64,000 nucleotides of DNA from Chara braunii (taxonomy: Eukaryota; Streptophyta; Charophyceae; Charales; Characeae), in NCBI GenBank assembly GCA_003427395.1, contig BFEA01000295.1, positions 1,263,549 through 1,327,548 of the forward strand, written 5' to 3'. Shown here in pieces: positions 1 to 9,563 of this stretch. The notes beneath the pieces were generated by a model, which saw only the letters and a list, made by a program, of their open reading frames with translations, had not been told where the DNA came from and did not search any database. The first letter of the stretch is position 1. Every line of letters starts with the position of its first letter. A program made the translations under genes and the position numbers.

Positions 1-52
<52 letters not shown>
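1..52. repeat. (TC)n microsatellite
   Basis: Uninterrupted TC dinucleotide run at the window edge, directly before the first base of LTR homology. The 5' LTR copy of E1 is also preceded by pyrimidine-rich sequence, so this may be LTR or flank; the cut edge prevents a decision. Confidence 0.95.
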
Positions 53-55
<3 letters not shown>

Positions 56-1652
56 CACGGGTGCGCCTCGCTATCGAGCGCTACTCCTGACGCTTACGTG
101 CGCTCCCCTCTCCCCCTTCTTCCTAGCCCGTTCCTGTCCGAGCGCTCATGGAGGCCCAACGTCGTCTTCCTATCACCCTCCCTCTTTCTCTCTCTGTCCC
201 AAGCGTTCCCCAAGCTCACCTCCTCGACCTATACTCGCTCTCCTGTCCGCCGAGCGCCTGTTCCTCCTCCTTGCGCAAGCCGCTCCTGTGAGTCATACCG
301 CCCCTGGCTTCAAGCGTCTCGAGCGCTTTCCTCCCCTTCAGAACGTATCCCCCTTTTTTTTTTTAAACACTCTGTCCCCTTTTTAATACTCTTATTTCCT
401 TCCTCCTTCAGGGCATCCTTCCTTCCCCATCGATATACCAAGTTCCCAACCCCTCGGCACCAAACTCAGATTTTCCTATAAAATTTTGTTTCCCGCTTCC
501 GCTTTCTTCCTTCGCTGCTTACTTCGATCCGTCCTCACGTCGTCCTCCCAATAGGAGTCGTCCTTGCTTCGATCACCGAATAGATCACACTCCAGGATCC
601 AGTCCTAGACATCCCTCTCCACCCCCTTCGTTGATCGCCTGTATCTTTGGTAGGTCTCCGCCCACACCCCTTTCTTATCGGGGGCATGTGGTTAACACCT
701 GTGCCCATTTCGCACATTGTCTTCCTTTGCCCTGCGTCCTCCGATATTCGCATCGCACCCTCCTCCTAGCCCGTCGGTAAGCGCGCACCTCCTGAGGTTG
801 GTTATGAAGAAATCGGGAGCGGGCTCTTCTTGTTCCGTTAGAAAATCTTAGGAGGCATGTTCCCGCCTGTTTGAAGCAGAGGGCAAGCTAGCTCAATGCC
901 TACCGCCCCTTGATCAGCCACCAATCCGCAGCACATGCGGTTCTTGCTCGTTGCTTCCCTTAGTGATTCTTTACCCAATATTCGGTTCATAACAGATAGC
1001 TTGTGCGGGAGTGAGTGACCTGTTATACCGCACCCGATCATACGGGGGTTCAGAGCCCACGCGGACCCCTCGGAGGAAGCCCCCACTGACCATACCGCTC
1101 GTCGATTCAGTGGCTGCCGAGTCAGTCCTGATGACCCCGTACCAATCATCTTATGGTGGCTGTCACGCCAAGGCCCGCGGCCTTCTTCTTCTGAAAATAC
1201 CACACGGCCCAGTTTTCACTTGGTTCGCAGTCGGCTTAGGCGAGCTGCATAGTCCAAGATCGAGCCCTAGCCTCCTCAGCATTCGACCCCGCTGCTGACC
1301 CTTGACCGGCTGGCCTCTCCCGCTTGTCCCATTGTAACCCAAAGCCCTCACCGGATGTCCTGCGGCCATCGGCAGTTCGCTCCCTCGGAGACCTCATATC
1401 TCGGACAATGTCACCCGCCTGAAATCTCTGATCTTTTGTCCGCGTTGACCCTTGTCTGTGACCACCGGCCCGGTTCGTCTTTCCTGCTTGTCCATAGGTT
1501 AGTACGACGGCCAAGAACCCCGAGCTTTCCCCCAATTCTCTTTGTCAAATGCATCCATACGTCAAAATCATGCAAGGGCCAAAAAAATCACATCCAAATC
1601 CCTTCGCGTTGGTGAAAAAGGGAGCCCCCGGCTGGTAGGGAGCCGCCCGACA
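53..1652 (-). repeat. E1 3' LTR
   Basis: Matches 16,022-17,628 nearly throughout; for example the blocks around 1,011-1,110 and 16,990-17,090 differ only by scattered substitutions. Homology stops exactly after ...GCCGCCYGACA at 1,652 and 17,628, giving the canonical CA terminus (TG on the element strand). Open frames inside it are not genes. Confidence 0.85.
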
Positions 1653-1670
1653 ACCAGCCCACACCCCAAT
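1653..1670 (-). promoter_or_regulatory. Candidate polypurine tract of E1
   Basis: Directly inside the 3' LTR; on the element strand it is purine/T rich (ATTGGGGTGTGGGCTGGT) and abuts the TGTCGG LTR start. Position and composition fit the plus-strand primer of an LTR element, although it is not pure purine. Confidence 0.55.
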
Positions 1671-2011
1671 GCTCGTCGTCCCAGGCGAGCTTTCCAATAG
1701 CCCCCTAGCCTTCTCCCACACCGAGTGGTTCCCCTTTCTTTTCCCAGCACACTCGTTTAGCATATTTTATTTCCACGGTTTGTATTACCCCCCCCTTATC
1801 GGATCACGTTTCCCCCTTCTTCCTTCGTTCATTAGTTTCTCTTCCCCGGAACCATGATACCGGACTTAACTTCCTAGTTTCACAAACGTCATTGCCTAAT
1901 TATGGTACAATTCCCCTTAGCTTCCGTCCTTTGGAATCGTGATACGTCTCTCTCCTAACTATGGTACAACCCCTCTTAGTTTGTCTTCCTTTGGAACTAT
2001 GATACAAGCTT

Positions 2012-2362
2012 CTATACCCTTCTTCGTCTCCTCATCCTTCTCTCTTGCCTCTCCCTCTTTCGCTTCCTCTCTTCTTTCTCGCATTTGGCTCTCAAGGCTT
2101 TTCTTGAAGTGCTCCTTCTCTCTCTCCACCTACGCTTTCCTAACCAGTCGGTATCACTGTCATCTTCCCTTGGTCGTTTGTTCCTCCTAGGGGTCTTTGC
2201 CAGGGGAGGCTTCCGAACCTTATACCCCCTTTTAGGAGCTCGTGAAGAGGCCCCCTGCTTTGAAGTCTCTCCCTTCTCGTGGGTGATGGTCACCTCTGCG
2301 TCGACTGCTTCCTTTCCTTTTCCTTTGGGATTCTCTGCAAGGGTCCCTCTCCATCGAAAAAG
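2012..2362 (-). pseudogene. E1 basic C-terminal tail of integrase
   Basis: This frame continues directly from the integrase C-terminal domain through a single TAA at its start. About 115 residues are low-complexity and very rich in Lys, Arg and Glu, with clusters such as RRNKRPRE, KRRWRERR and RKRERQERRMRRRRR that resemble nuclear-localisation or nucleic-acid-binding stretches. E3 has a tail of the same character at the same place (60,705-61,118), so the tail seems to belong to the lineage. No chromodomain is recognisable. About 340 bp between here and the polypurine tract are non-coding. Confidence 0.6.
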
Positions 2363-2566
2363 TTAAAGGTGAGCCCCCACGATAGGGTCCCTCAACCTGG
2401 TCCCGTCTAATTCGGCAAGGAGACATACTCCCCCATTCAGTCTTTTTAGAACCCGGTACGGCCCCATCCACATGTTGGCTAGCTTCCTGCTCCAAGTCTT
2501 TTTTAGCGACGAGTCGTACATGAAGACGAGGTCACTAGTCGCTATCGGCTTTTGTTGGACCCGCAA
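2363..2566 (-). pseudogene. int: E1 integrase C-terminal domain fragment
   Basis: Encodes the small beta-barrel region seen at the end of Ty3 integrases: VFMYDSSLKKTW, then WMGPYRVLKRL and a downstream ELDGT. GPYRV corresponds to the GPY/F motif. E3 has SPYRA and E2 GPFKV in the same place. The domain binds cDNA ends. It is separated from the catalytic core by frameshifts, so the gene is inactive. Confidence 0.8.
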
Positions 2567-2677
2567 ATTCTTGTCCCACCTTTCCTTCCCTTTCGTCCTC
2601 TCCTTCTCGATGTTTCTTCCCGCTTCGGTAAGTTATGCGTTAAGATTTTCGGCTATTTGTTGTATCCTCGCTTCTAA

Positions 2678-2863
2678 CTACTCACCCCTTGTCATGTTAT
2701 TCTTCCATGTGACGGTCGTCCAAGTGTCGACGTGAAATTCGATGGGCAGGGGGGCAGTGTCTACTGAACCAAAGGGTGTAAGGGGGGTACCCCGTACTTG
2801 ATTTGACAGTGATGTTGCCAGCCTAAACCGCATAGCGCAAATACTTTGGCCATTGCTCTGCAC
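2678..2863 (-). pseudogene. int: E1 integrase, distal core in a shifted frame
   Basis: Carries the sequence that follows the catalytic core in these integrases (RLATSLSNQVRGTPLTPFGS, then APLPIEFHVDTW), matching E3's STTGYPPYTLWFGRHCPLPI stretch. It lies in a different frame from the upstream core, so a frameshift separates them. It overlaps the core ORF because both frames stay open. Confidence 0.7.
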
Positions 2864-3027
2864 GCCCCATGTACCACTTCGCTTGTATAGGCTGCCTTAA
2901 TCCCTGCCTTTTCTAATACCATCTTGACATTTTGGCTTGAGAACTCGGACCCCCTATCCATGACTATCTTCCCGACACACCCGTATCTGACGATGTATTC
3001 TAGGAGAAAGTCACTCACCTCCTCCAC
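2761..3027 (-). pseudogene. int: E1 integrase catalytic core, central part
   Basis: Contains the second catalytic aspartate in IVMDRGSEF, shared with E3 (IVMDRGSVF) and E2 (FTMDRGSKF). After AYTS, where E3 has YHPQTNAPVEKGH with the catalytic Glu, this copy reads EVVHGACRAMAKVF. The Pro-Gln-Thr-Asn...Glu segment is therefore gone or scrambled and the D,D35E triad is broken. It follows a frameshift after ILRRRRWRR of the preceding ORF. Confidence 0.8.
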
Positions 3028-3827
3028 CGTCTTCTTCTTAATATCTTTGCTTCTACGAATCCAGTGAGGTCATCGCGGGCATTAATTATGTACCAAACTC
3101 CACCGATTCCCTTGGGCATGGTCACCAAGTCGACATGGACCTTCTCGCCCGACACTGTGGGGAGTGACAGAACGAGGGGTTCCTTATAGCGGACGGTCGT
3201 CCTCTTTTGGCAGGCTTCACAGGTCGAACAGTATCTTTCCACCTCCCCGTATTGCCCATCCCACCAGTAAAGTCGTCGAACCTTATCAAACGTCCCTTTT
3301 ACCCCCTGGTGACCTCCGACGACCCCATCGTGTAACTCTTTTATGACCGCCTTCCTCTCCTCCGGGTCGCAAAGGACCCTCATGGGAATTGCGAACTTGG
3401 TGGGCCTCTTAAAGAGGTAGCCTCCTCGTAGACAATATCTGAGTGCCTCCTTCTTGACTGCTTCGGTTCTTTCTTCCCCTCCCGCTAGGTATAACCCTAT
3501 ATCTCGAAACTTCCCGTGGTAAAGGTTAGTGAGGAACGTCCCAGGGCGTTTATCTTCCCCTTGGGTGGTCACCCCCACTTGCGTCTTGTTAGCGGCTACT
3601 TGGATTATCTCCTCCTCGGATATTGCTACCCTTGTTTCCTCCAATCTCGGATAATCCTCTTCCCGGATTGCAAGTCGGGACAACCCGTCGACGACCTGAT
3701 TTTTGGCCCCAGAGATCCTCTCGACCCTATAATCATAGAGCCTGATATGGATCATCCACCTAGCGAATGTCGGGTCGATTAGCGAGAAGTCATTTTGAAG
3801 GACAGTTGCAACCGCGGTTGGGTTCAC
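3015..3827 (-). pseudogene. pol: E1 RNase H end plus integrase zinc finger and first core Asp
   Basis: Residues about 1-55 are the distal RNase H region (PTFARWMIHI, RVERISGAKNQVVDGLSRL). A linker follows, then the integrase HHCC zinc-binding domain (LHDGVVGGHQGVKGTFDKV... YCSTCEACQKR) and the start of the D,D35E core with its first aspartate in KVHVDLVTMPKGIGG. The stretch INARDDLTGFVEA matches E3. It is one of the best-preserved segments of E1 and shows that RNase H and integrase were one polyprotein. The upstream limit is set by a frameshift or stop. Confidence 0.88.
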
Positions 3828-3871
3828 TCTTAGGAGGAAACGCCTCCCGTAGATGTAGTGGCGGAAGGTCT

Positions 3872-4279
3872 TTAGGCGTGCAACACCCCCAACACTTCTT
3901 TCTTGAACTGGCTATAGTTCCTCTCGGCGGGATTCAAGGTCCGACTCTCAAATCGAAGGGGTCTCTCTTTTTCGTTTTGATCCTTTTGCGACATAAGCCC
4001 TCCTACGGAACAAGGCCTCGCATCTGTAGATACTAGAAATGGGCAGTTCTCCTTGTCCTCGAAGACCAGAACGCCCAGAACTTGCCCTCCCTTTTGGAAT
4101 TCGCCCTTAAGGGTCTCCATGGTCGCAGCCTGCTCTTCTCCCCAGACCCATCCCTCAGCTTTCCTAAGCAGCCGCCTTCGAGGCTCCGCCTTCTCGCTGT
4201 AGCCTTTTATAAATATCCTCATGTAGCTCACCACCCCCAGAAACTGCCTAACCTCCGTGATTGACTTCAGCGGCGGCGG
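3872..4279 (-). pseudogene. pol: E1 RT connection and RNase H, proximal part
   Basis: Starts just after an in-frame TGA (4,282-4,280) that replaces the conserved Trp of the W-P-x-P motif. It continues PPPLKSITEVRQFLGVVSYM and, after RIFIKGYSEKAEP, into RNase H: LVSTDARPCSVGGLMSQKDQ (first acidic residue in TDA), then RFESRTLNPAERNYSQFKKE. RNase H removes the RNA template during cDNA synthesis. A frameshift near 3,870 separates it from the distal RNase H. Confidence 0.82.
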
Positions 4280-4342
4280 TCATGTCATCAGTTTCTCTAG
4301 TTTCGAGGGATCGGACCTCCGCCCATCTGTGTCACAGATGGA

Positions 4343-4657
4343 GCTCCATATTTTTATCGACGACACTCCTCAGCGACTCTTAGTCCCATTCACGGTAAGG
4401 TTGGCATCATCTAATTTTGCGAGGAACTCTCTTACATCTGCCATGTGATCCACTGCTGACTTCCTTACTCAGGGGAAGACGTCCGTCTCATCCTTTTGGA
4501 CCGGTCCCTTCATTGGCAAGTCGTCAAGGAAGATCTATACCTTATACGGTATGAATTCCTCGAGGACCTCGATCATGGCTCTTTGAAACACCGCTACCCC
4601 GTTCGTCCACCCCATCGGTACCACCATCATTTGAACCAGCCCTAGAAGTGTGTGCAT
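4343..4657 (-). pseudogene. pol: E1 reverse transcriptase palm/thumb, with stops
   Basis: Translated by hand: MHTLLGLVQMMVVPMGWTNG (motif B region), then the catalytic box IFLDDLPMKGP with FLDD at 4,531-4,520, then DDANLTVNGTKSR. It has at least three stops: a TAG before IFLDD, a TGA in the ETDVFP.VRK segment, and a TGA at 4,372-4,370 where E3 has Trp (TKNRWAVSSIKI). FLDD replaces the usual Y-x-D-D, and E3 shares FLDD. The segment after SSIKI is scrambled. Confidence 0.75.
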
Positions 4658-4662
4658 CGCGG

Positions 4663-5496
4663 TCATATGTCTATCCCTGTAGTCCAATGGGATCTCATCA
4701 TAGCCCGAGAAGAGATCGCAGATCGAGTAGATCGAGCTACCAGCTGACCCTTCCGCGAGTAGATCGCCTCAAGTATAGACCCCACATCCCGTATGGTGAC
4801 TGCGTTGGTTCTTTGGAGATTTTGGATCCACCTCAATTTATTGCTACCCTCTTTTCTCATAAAGAACCACTTGTTGGAGTAAGCGTTCTCACAAGGTTCC
4901 GCGACAAACGTCCTTATCTTCTCTTTAATGAAGGTCACTATCTCTTCCTTCTCTTTTTGCACATACTTCCACCAGGGTCTATCTTTCCAAGGTACGTGAG
5001 GGATTGTATGGATCCGAGCGGGCTTAGCGTATCTCGGATCGATCCTCTCTCTCTCTGAATCATCGAAGGCTATGACCTTATCGCAATCCCTTAGGGTCAT
5101 CGCCACGTATTTTTTCTCTTTGTCCGTGAGGTTCTCATCTCCTATGTCCATTTTCACTAGTTTATCAGCTGTAATTCGCTGTCCCACGGTCTCTTTTCGT
5201 TTTCGGATGATCTCGGCTATCTCCTCTTCCGATATCGATGCTTCCCCTGTTCTATCCAGGGTGACTGCAGCAGGCTTCACTTTCTCCGCCACTATTTTAT
5301 GCTTCTTAATTCCGCCGGCTAGAGGGATTCCTCCAAAAAAAACAACCTTACGCACCCATCGAATTCTTCCTCTTCGTCCTCTTTCTCGTACCCTACCCCA
5401 TTGATTATAATTCGGTCCCCAACATCCTCGACATCTACCCATTCCCCCGGGGGTTCCTTCTCGACGAAGGGGGATTCTTCTAGTTGAATCCGGCAT
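4663..5496 (-). pseudogene. pol: E1 RT N-terminal region and PR-RT linker
   Basis: The middle holds the charged linker before RT (RIDPRYAKPARIHTIPHVPW), then fingers and palm: EKIRTFVAEPCENAYSNKWF, FMRKEGSNKLRWIQNLQRTN. The conserved LRW-hQDLQ-x-N is recognisable. Just after TIRDVGSI the frame shifts; the alternative frame continues EGSAGSSIYSICDLFSGYDE, which holds the motif A aspartate. About the first 60 residues overlap the protease ORF out of frame and are probably not translated that way. Confidence 0.8.
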
Positions 5497-5936
5497 ACTC
5501 GTGACGCATTCCTTCTCCTCGGAATACTGGTTCTGTTCCGCTCATCTTGAGCATCAATAGTCTTTAGGACCACTCGGATCCCGTCTGTACTTTGGATCGA
5601 GAGGGCACAACATTCGTCCGGAAGGTTGACCGATGTAGCGTGGACCGCTTTCAGCCAAGTTCTCCCGAGGATCAACTCGGAAGAACACTCCTTCACCGAG
5701 AAAATCGGAACCGTAGCTTCCACTGCTACGACCTCAATCAAAGGATTGTGACATACCTCTTCCGTCGGTTGGAGCTTGTTGTCTGCAACTACCATGAACA
5801 TGGATACCCCTCTATCCATTTCTAGTCCCAGCTCCCTCCCAATGGAGTCTCTACATACGGTAGATTCAGACCCATTGTCCACTAAGACCGTCATCTTTTT
5901 CCTACTCACTACGGCTTGGAGTTGGCCGCTCCTCAA
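5319..5936 (-). pseudogene. prot: E1 aspartic protease
   Basis: The retropepsin-like domain is at residues about 10-110: MTVLVDNGSESTVCRDSIGR has the catalytic Asp with Asn replacing Thr of the usual D-T/S-G. The hydrophobic flap follows, then the C-terminal SELILGRTWLKAV (the ILG motif). Retropepsins cleave the Gag-Pol polyprotein. DNG instead of DTG/DSG is unusual and may mean loss of activity. It follows gag directly with a slight overlap, as in a Gag-Pol arrangement. An acidic tail (EKEDEEEEFDG) leads to RT. Confidence 0.75.
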
Positions 5937-6970
5937 TGCATAGAATTTATCGGCCTCGGTTGGTCGTCGTCAGCCTCTTGAAGGGTTATCCTTTTGTCCA
6001 CATTTACCTTCATCGAGGGATAGAAGGAGACCATATCTCCATCATCCCCCCAAACAACCCACTTATTCTCATTCAATTTTACCACCCCTAACCTTAGGGC
6101 TTCTGTAAGGTGAGGGCACTCCCGCTTGATGTGACCATCTTCATTGCAATAGATACACCCACTTCGAGGCGGCGGATTGTTAGGGCGAGGAGCCACTTGA
6201 GGTGCCGCCCCCATGGTCGTTGAAGGGCCGGGCGGCGGCGCTCTAGCCTGACTTACCTCAGGATGAGTCCCCGCGACCCTAGGTTGGGGAGGGTCTCCCC
6301 ACCTTCCATCCCTCACATCCTTCCAACGGGAATTCCCCCATTCCGAGATTCGATTCCCTCCAGCTTCTCGGTCGTTTCTCCAGTTCCCTTTGTTACCGGG
6401 TTTGTTCCGCCAACCCGTGGGTCCTCCTCCCCAGCGTTGGTCGGGAGGCCCAGGAGGTTGCCTTTCGTTCCCGTGAGGACCGTCATTTTTTTGAGCACAC
6501 ATACCCCGGAGTGCCATGTCCAAACTCTCCTTCATGTATTCTCGCACGTACACTCTTCCTCCCGTAAAGACTACCTCGGCGACTCTTTCGAAATTCGCAG
6601 AGTCTCTAGGGGCCCTCTCGAGAACCTCCTTCCTCTTTTCTTCAGGCGGGTGAAACATGAACATTACACACCTGTCTACTTCCGAGAGCATCCCTCTGTC
6701 CACCAAAGCTTGCGACAAACGTTTGAATCTTCGAGTAAATGCCACTAGGCTCTTTTGCTCCCCTCTCGTGACCCGACGCAACCCTTTTATCGTAGGGATC
6801 AGATTGTCATATGCGAAGATCCGCAATAAGTTGCTCTTGAAGGTTTTCCACCTCCCATCTGCCGGGTATATTGCCCTAATGGCCTGGTCCAGTTCCACGT
6901 CCGAATGTTGTCTAAAGTGGTCAATCCATTCTTTCTCCGAAAACTTCTTCCGGTAGGCGTAACTTTCTCA
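5933..6970 (-). pseudogene. gag: E1 gag (capsid and CCHC nucleocapsid)
   Basis: A helical capsid-like region (WKTFKSNLLRIF, EQKSLVAFTRRFKRLSQAL, FMFHPPEEKRKEVL) is followed by a Pro/Gly/Arg-rich stretch and one zinc knuckle, CIYCNEDGHIKREC (C-x2-C-x4-H-x4-C), then a tail leading to protease. Capsid-like homology extends upstream of the first Met of the long open frame, through a TGA at 6,970-6,968 (FVEK.ESYAYRKKFSEKEW), so the original N-terminus lies further upstream. It forms the virus-like particle and binds RNA. Confidence 0.85.
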
Positions 6971-7048
6971 TTTCTCTACGAACCCGATCACGTCCCTTCC
7001 GTTAAAGTAGAGCGACTCCAGTCCCAGGTTCACATCGTAGAAAGGGAC

Positions 7049-7672
7049 TCATCGGTCATAATATCCACGGAAGTAAGGACCTTCCGCCGGCCTATCCATC
7101 GCTGGATCGTAGGGTTTGTACCAAGCTGGGTCTAAATCTTCCATCCGAGGTCGAGCCCTCGGAGGTCCCCACAGTTTCTCCTCACGACGGTCTCTATCAC
7201 CCAGGTCTTCGTGTTCCCAACGCACGGTTTCTTGGCCCCTAACCCCCCTCCAGGCATTCCCGAATCCTCCCACATTCCTTCCCACCGCTTCCTCCTGTAC
7301 CCACGTGGAGTCGGTCTCTCTCCCGGCCCATCTTCGCAGTTCTCCCCCAATTTTTGTTGGTCGTTCTTCTCCTAGTTCCCTTCTCCTTAGGCCCCATTCT
7401 TCGCCCCTCCTCTGTGCCCAGCACCCAGCCCTATCGCGAGGGAATTCCTGCCCCTCGCCGACTCTCTCTTGCACGTCCACATGACCCGCCCATCGGGTTT
7501 CAACGGGGAAGCCTCTCGTGGTTTCTGTCATCTTTTCTCTTAATGGTATTTGCAGCTTCATTTCTCGGTGCAACGACTCCTCGGAATTCGCTCGCAGTTC
7601 CGTCGTTCTCTCTCCGAGGGGTGCCTCCATGCTCTTTAAGGTCCTACCAATAGCCTTCATCCCCTCGGTCAC
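7049..7672 (-). pseudogene. E1 arginine-rich pre-gag / gag N-terminal region
   Basis: About 205 residues, predicted disordered and very rich in Arg, Glu and Gly, ending in ARPRMEDLDPAWYKPYDPAM and PYFRGYYDR just before capsid homology. It is in frame with 7,673-8,106 except for one TAA. I do not recognise a family. It may be the N-terminal part of Gag or a separate protein. Confidence 0.5.
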
Positions 7673-8106
7673 TTATTCGGCTGACTTGCTTAATCTCGCC
7701 CCTAACTCGGTATCCTCCTCGGTTCGCCCCATGTCAGTGGTCTTATGTGATTGGGCTATTCCGTGCTCCACCACGCTTTCCATGCACCCTATCACCAATC
7801 TCTCGTCGCTTTCCTCGCTAGAGTCACTCCCTTGTCCTCCCGCCTCGTTACTCTCTTCCGAGTTTTTCTCCCCCTCACTCGATTCTTGTCCCTTACTATC
7901 ACCCTCAGACTCTTCGCTAGTCACGGTCCACCAAGAGTCGCGTACTCTTTTCTCTTCGCAAGCAGCTAGCATTACGTTAGCAATCTCTAGATCGGAAATG
8001 CCCCTAATCCCTTCCTGCGAACACCGTCTAATTAACCCTCTATCTACCTCTCCGGTCTGTCCCGAAAACAGGGGTTTGATGAAATCGCCGACTAATGCTC
8101 ACCATT
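7673..8106 (-). pseudogene. E1 unknown protein, helical start and acidic tail
   Basis: Hand translation gives SVEHTDFEW, a TGA at 8,101-8,099, then ALVGDFIKPLFSGQTGEVDR, LIRRCSQEGIRG, LEIANVMLAACEEKRVRDSW and a Ser/Glu-rich acidic tail. The compact first half looks like a real small helical domain. It lies between the accessory array and the arginine-rich pre-gag segment in the same frame as the latter. Function unknown. Confidence 0.45.
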
Positions 8107-8121
8107 CGAAGTCCGTATGTT

Positions 8122-8568
8122 CTACAGACTTCCAACATAGGGTGAGCAGCTATGCCCCTTCTCTTCTCCTAGGGGGAATTTTTCAATTATTTGTCCTCTA
8201 TTTTGGACCTTCCTTACCGAGGCGTCGTCGGGGTAGAGCAAATGGTAGGCCCAAGCAGGGACTTTCCATGTCCGGCCGTGGGCCGCTCGCGGGACTTTTC
8301 CCCTCCCTCGGTACTCAACCTTATCCACCACACGCCCTTCTGCTACTCCCCCTCTCAACCTTCTAAGTCGGTCTTGGGCTATCCCAGCGATACCCAACGG
8401 GTCCTTTCCTTCAGCTAACTCAGTCGTGAAAACCTGTCTATCGTGGGGGGACAATAATATTTTGGTTTTTCGCGAGCGAGTATCTTCTTTGGAAACTATT
8501 GAAAAATGAACTATCTTCTCTTGTCCGTAGATCTCGAAGGACTCAGCTATGGTTTCTCTCTCCTCCAC
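8122..8568 (-). pseudogene. E1 accessory ORF A (possible module copy)
   Basis: About 148 residues of unknown family. KIVHFSIVSKEDTRSRKTKI, then LLSPHDRQVFTTELAEGKDP and KVPRAAHGRTWKVPAWAYHL follow the order seen in clearer module copies: beta-strand pair, P-x-x-hx-hh helix, then PRA...hP. It is the copy nearest gag and the most diverged, so membership of the family is an inference from pattern. Confidence 0.45.
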
Positions 8569-8664
8569 AACTAAGGAGGGTTACGTCGTACCTAGCCCCT
8601 ATCTTCCAAGCGCGTTCCAAGGTTCCAAAAGGGTCTCCCCTGTCGTATCTAATCATTGGCAAGC

Positions 8665-9021
8665 CTACCTTACCCAAGCTAATCTCTCGGCTGCCTCTAC
8701 TAACGAGTCTTCACACCTCCCCCGAGCGCCCTCGCCTTGGTCGAGTACCGTCAGATGCAAAGCTCTTTCGTACTCTCCCATCCTATCCCAGAAACGCGCC
8801 TCAACTAGGTGCAACCTGGCTTCGAAGGGAGTCCCAAGCCACCTAGAGTCCTCAAACTTTCTCTCGACTTCTATCAAAGGTTCCCTCCACGTTCTAGAGA
8901 ACCGTACTCCTCTCGCTTCTCGAATAAAAACCGAAAACCTAGCTAATGTGGTCCAGGATCTCCTTTTCCACAAAGTTAGTCGTCGGACCTCGACGAGGAA
9001 TTCCTTTTTGGCTTGTGCCAT
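8665..9021 (-). CDS. E1 unknown ORF in the accessory array
   Basis: About 118 residues, mostly predicted alpha-helical and charged (EARGVRFSRTWREPLIEVER, PFEARLHLVEARFWDRMGEY). It has no recognised domain. It lies in the same strand and array as the module copies and could be the C-terminal half of a degenerate copy. Kept because codon-coherent protein character persists along the strand from 13.1 to 6 kb. Confidence 0.35.
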   Translation of the reverse strand: MAQAKKEFLVEVRRLTLWKRRSWTTLARFSVFIREARGVRFSRTWREPLIEVERKFEDSRWLGTPFEARLHLVEARFWDRMGEYERALHLTVLDQGEGARGRCEDSLVEAAERLAWVR

Positions 9022-9134
9022 TTGGTTCTCTCCAAGACCTGGGCTAAGCTCCGCTCCCCCTTCTACTTCGACCTTGGGGCCGTCGTCACGCGTCTCTAAT
9101 TCTCAGGTTATCGAGTTAGAGGTGTAGGTAACTC

Positions 9135-9335
9135 TCATGCCGATCTTCCCCCCCGGAACAGCTCCTCCTTTAATTCGTCGAAGATCTTAACCGTGATCGC
9201 CTCAAGTAACTTGATCTTGTGCAAAGACCCCGACCTTGCTTTCCTCTCCGCTTCCCAGCAAAGGATCAAGATTCTATACACTTCCGCCCTCGCCCTCTCT
9301 AGTTCCACTAGTTCTCCGGTGTCAAGCTCGCTCAT
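9135..9335 (-). CDS. E1 short helical ORF in the accessory array
   Basis: 66 residues with a leucine/arginine-rich helical pattern (ELVELERARAEVYRILILCW, LHKIKLLEAITVKIFDELKE), possibly a coiled coil. It may be a fragment of a longer broken accessory protein. No family recognised. Confidence 0.3.
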   Translation of the reverse strand: MSELDTGELVELERARAEVYRILILCWEAERKARSGSLHKIKLLEAITVKIFDELKEELFRGGRSA

Positions 9336-9563
9336 GTCTCAAATTCCTTCGCTGGCACGCAATCGCAATCCGAATGAGATCCGAGGGGTAGAATCCTTCT
9401 AACCTCGTCTCACAGATATTTCCCAAGTACCTGGTCGACACCCTCATGTGTTGGCCCCGGCCCTCGAAGACGTAGCCCATGTCCTCTAGGGACGACCAGT
9501 TGTCCTGGTATGGATTTCAAAGCTACCACGATAGCAAGGCGTGCAGGGTTCAAGATCGAGATC

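Noticed and set aside
1120-1140. CTGATGA in the E1 3' LTR as a hammerhead core
   Set aside because: No GAAA box or stem II at the right distance, and the other LTR has TTACGA instead.
6263-6748. 161-codon plus-strand open frame
   Set aside because: Antisense shadow of the E1 gag gene, whose minus-strand protein has a CCHC knuckle.
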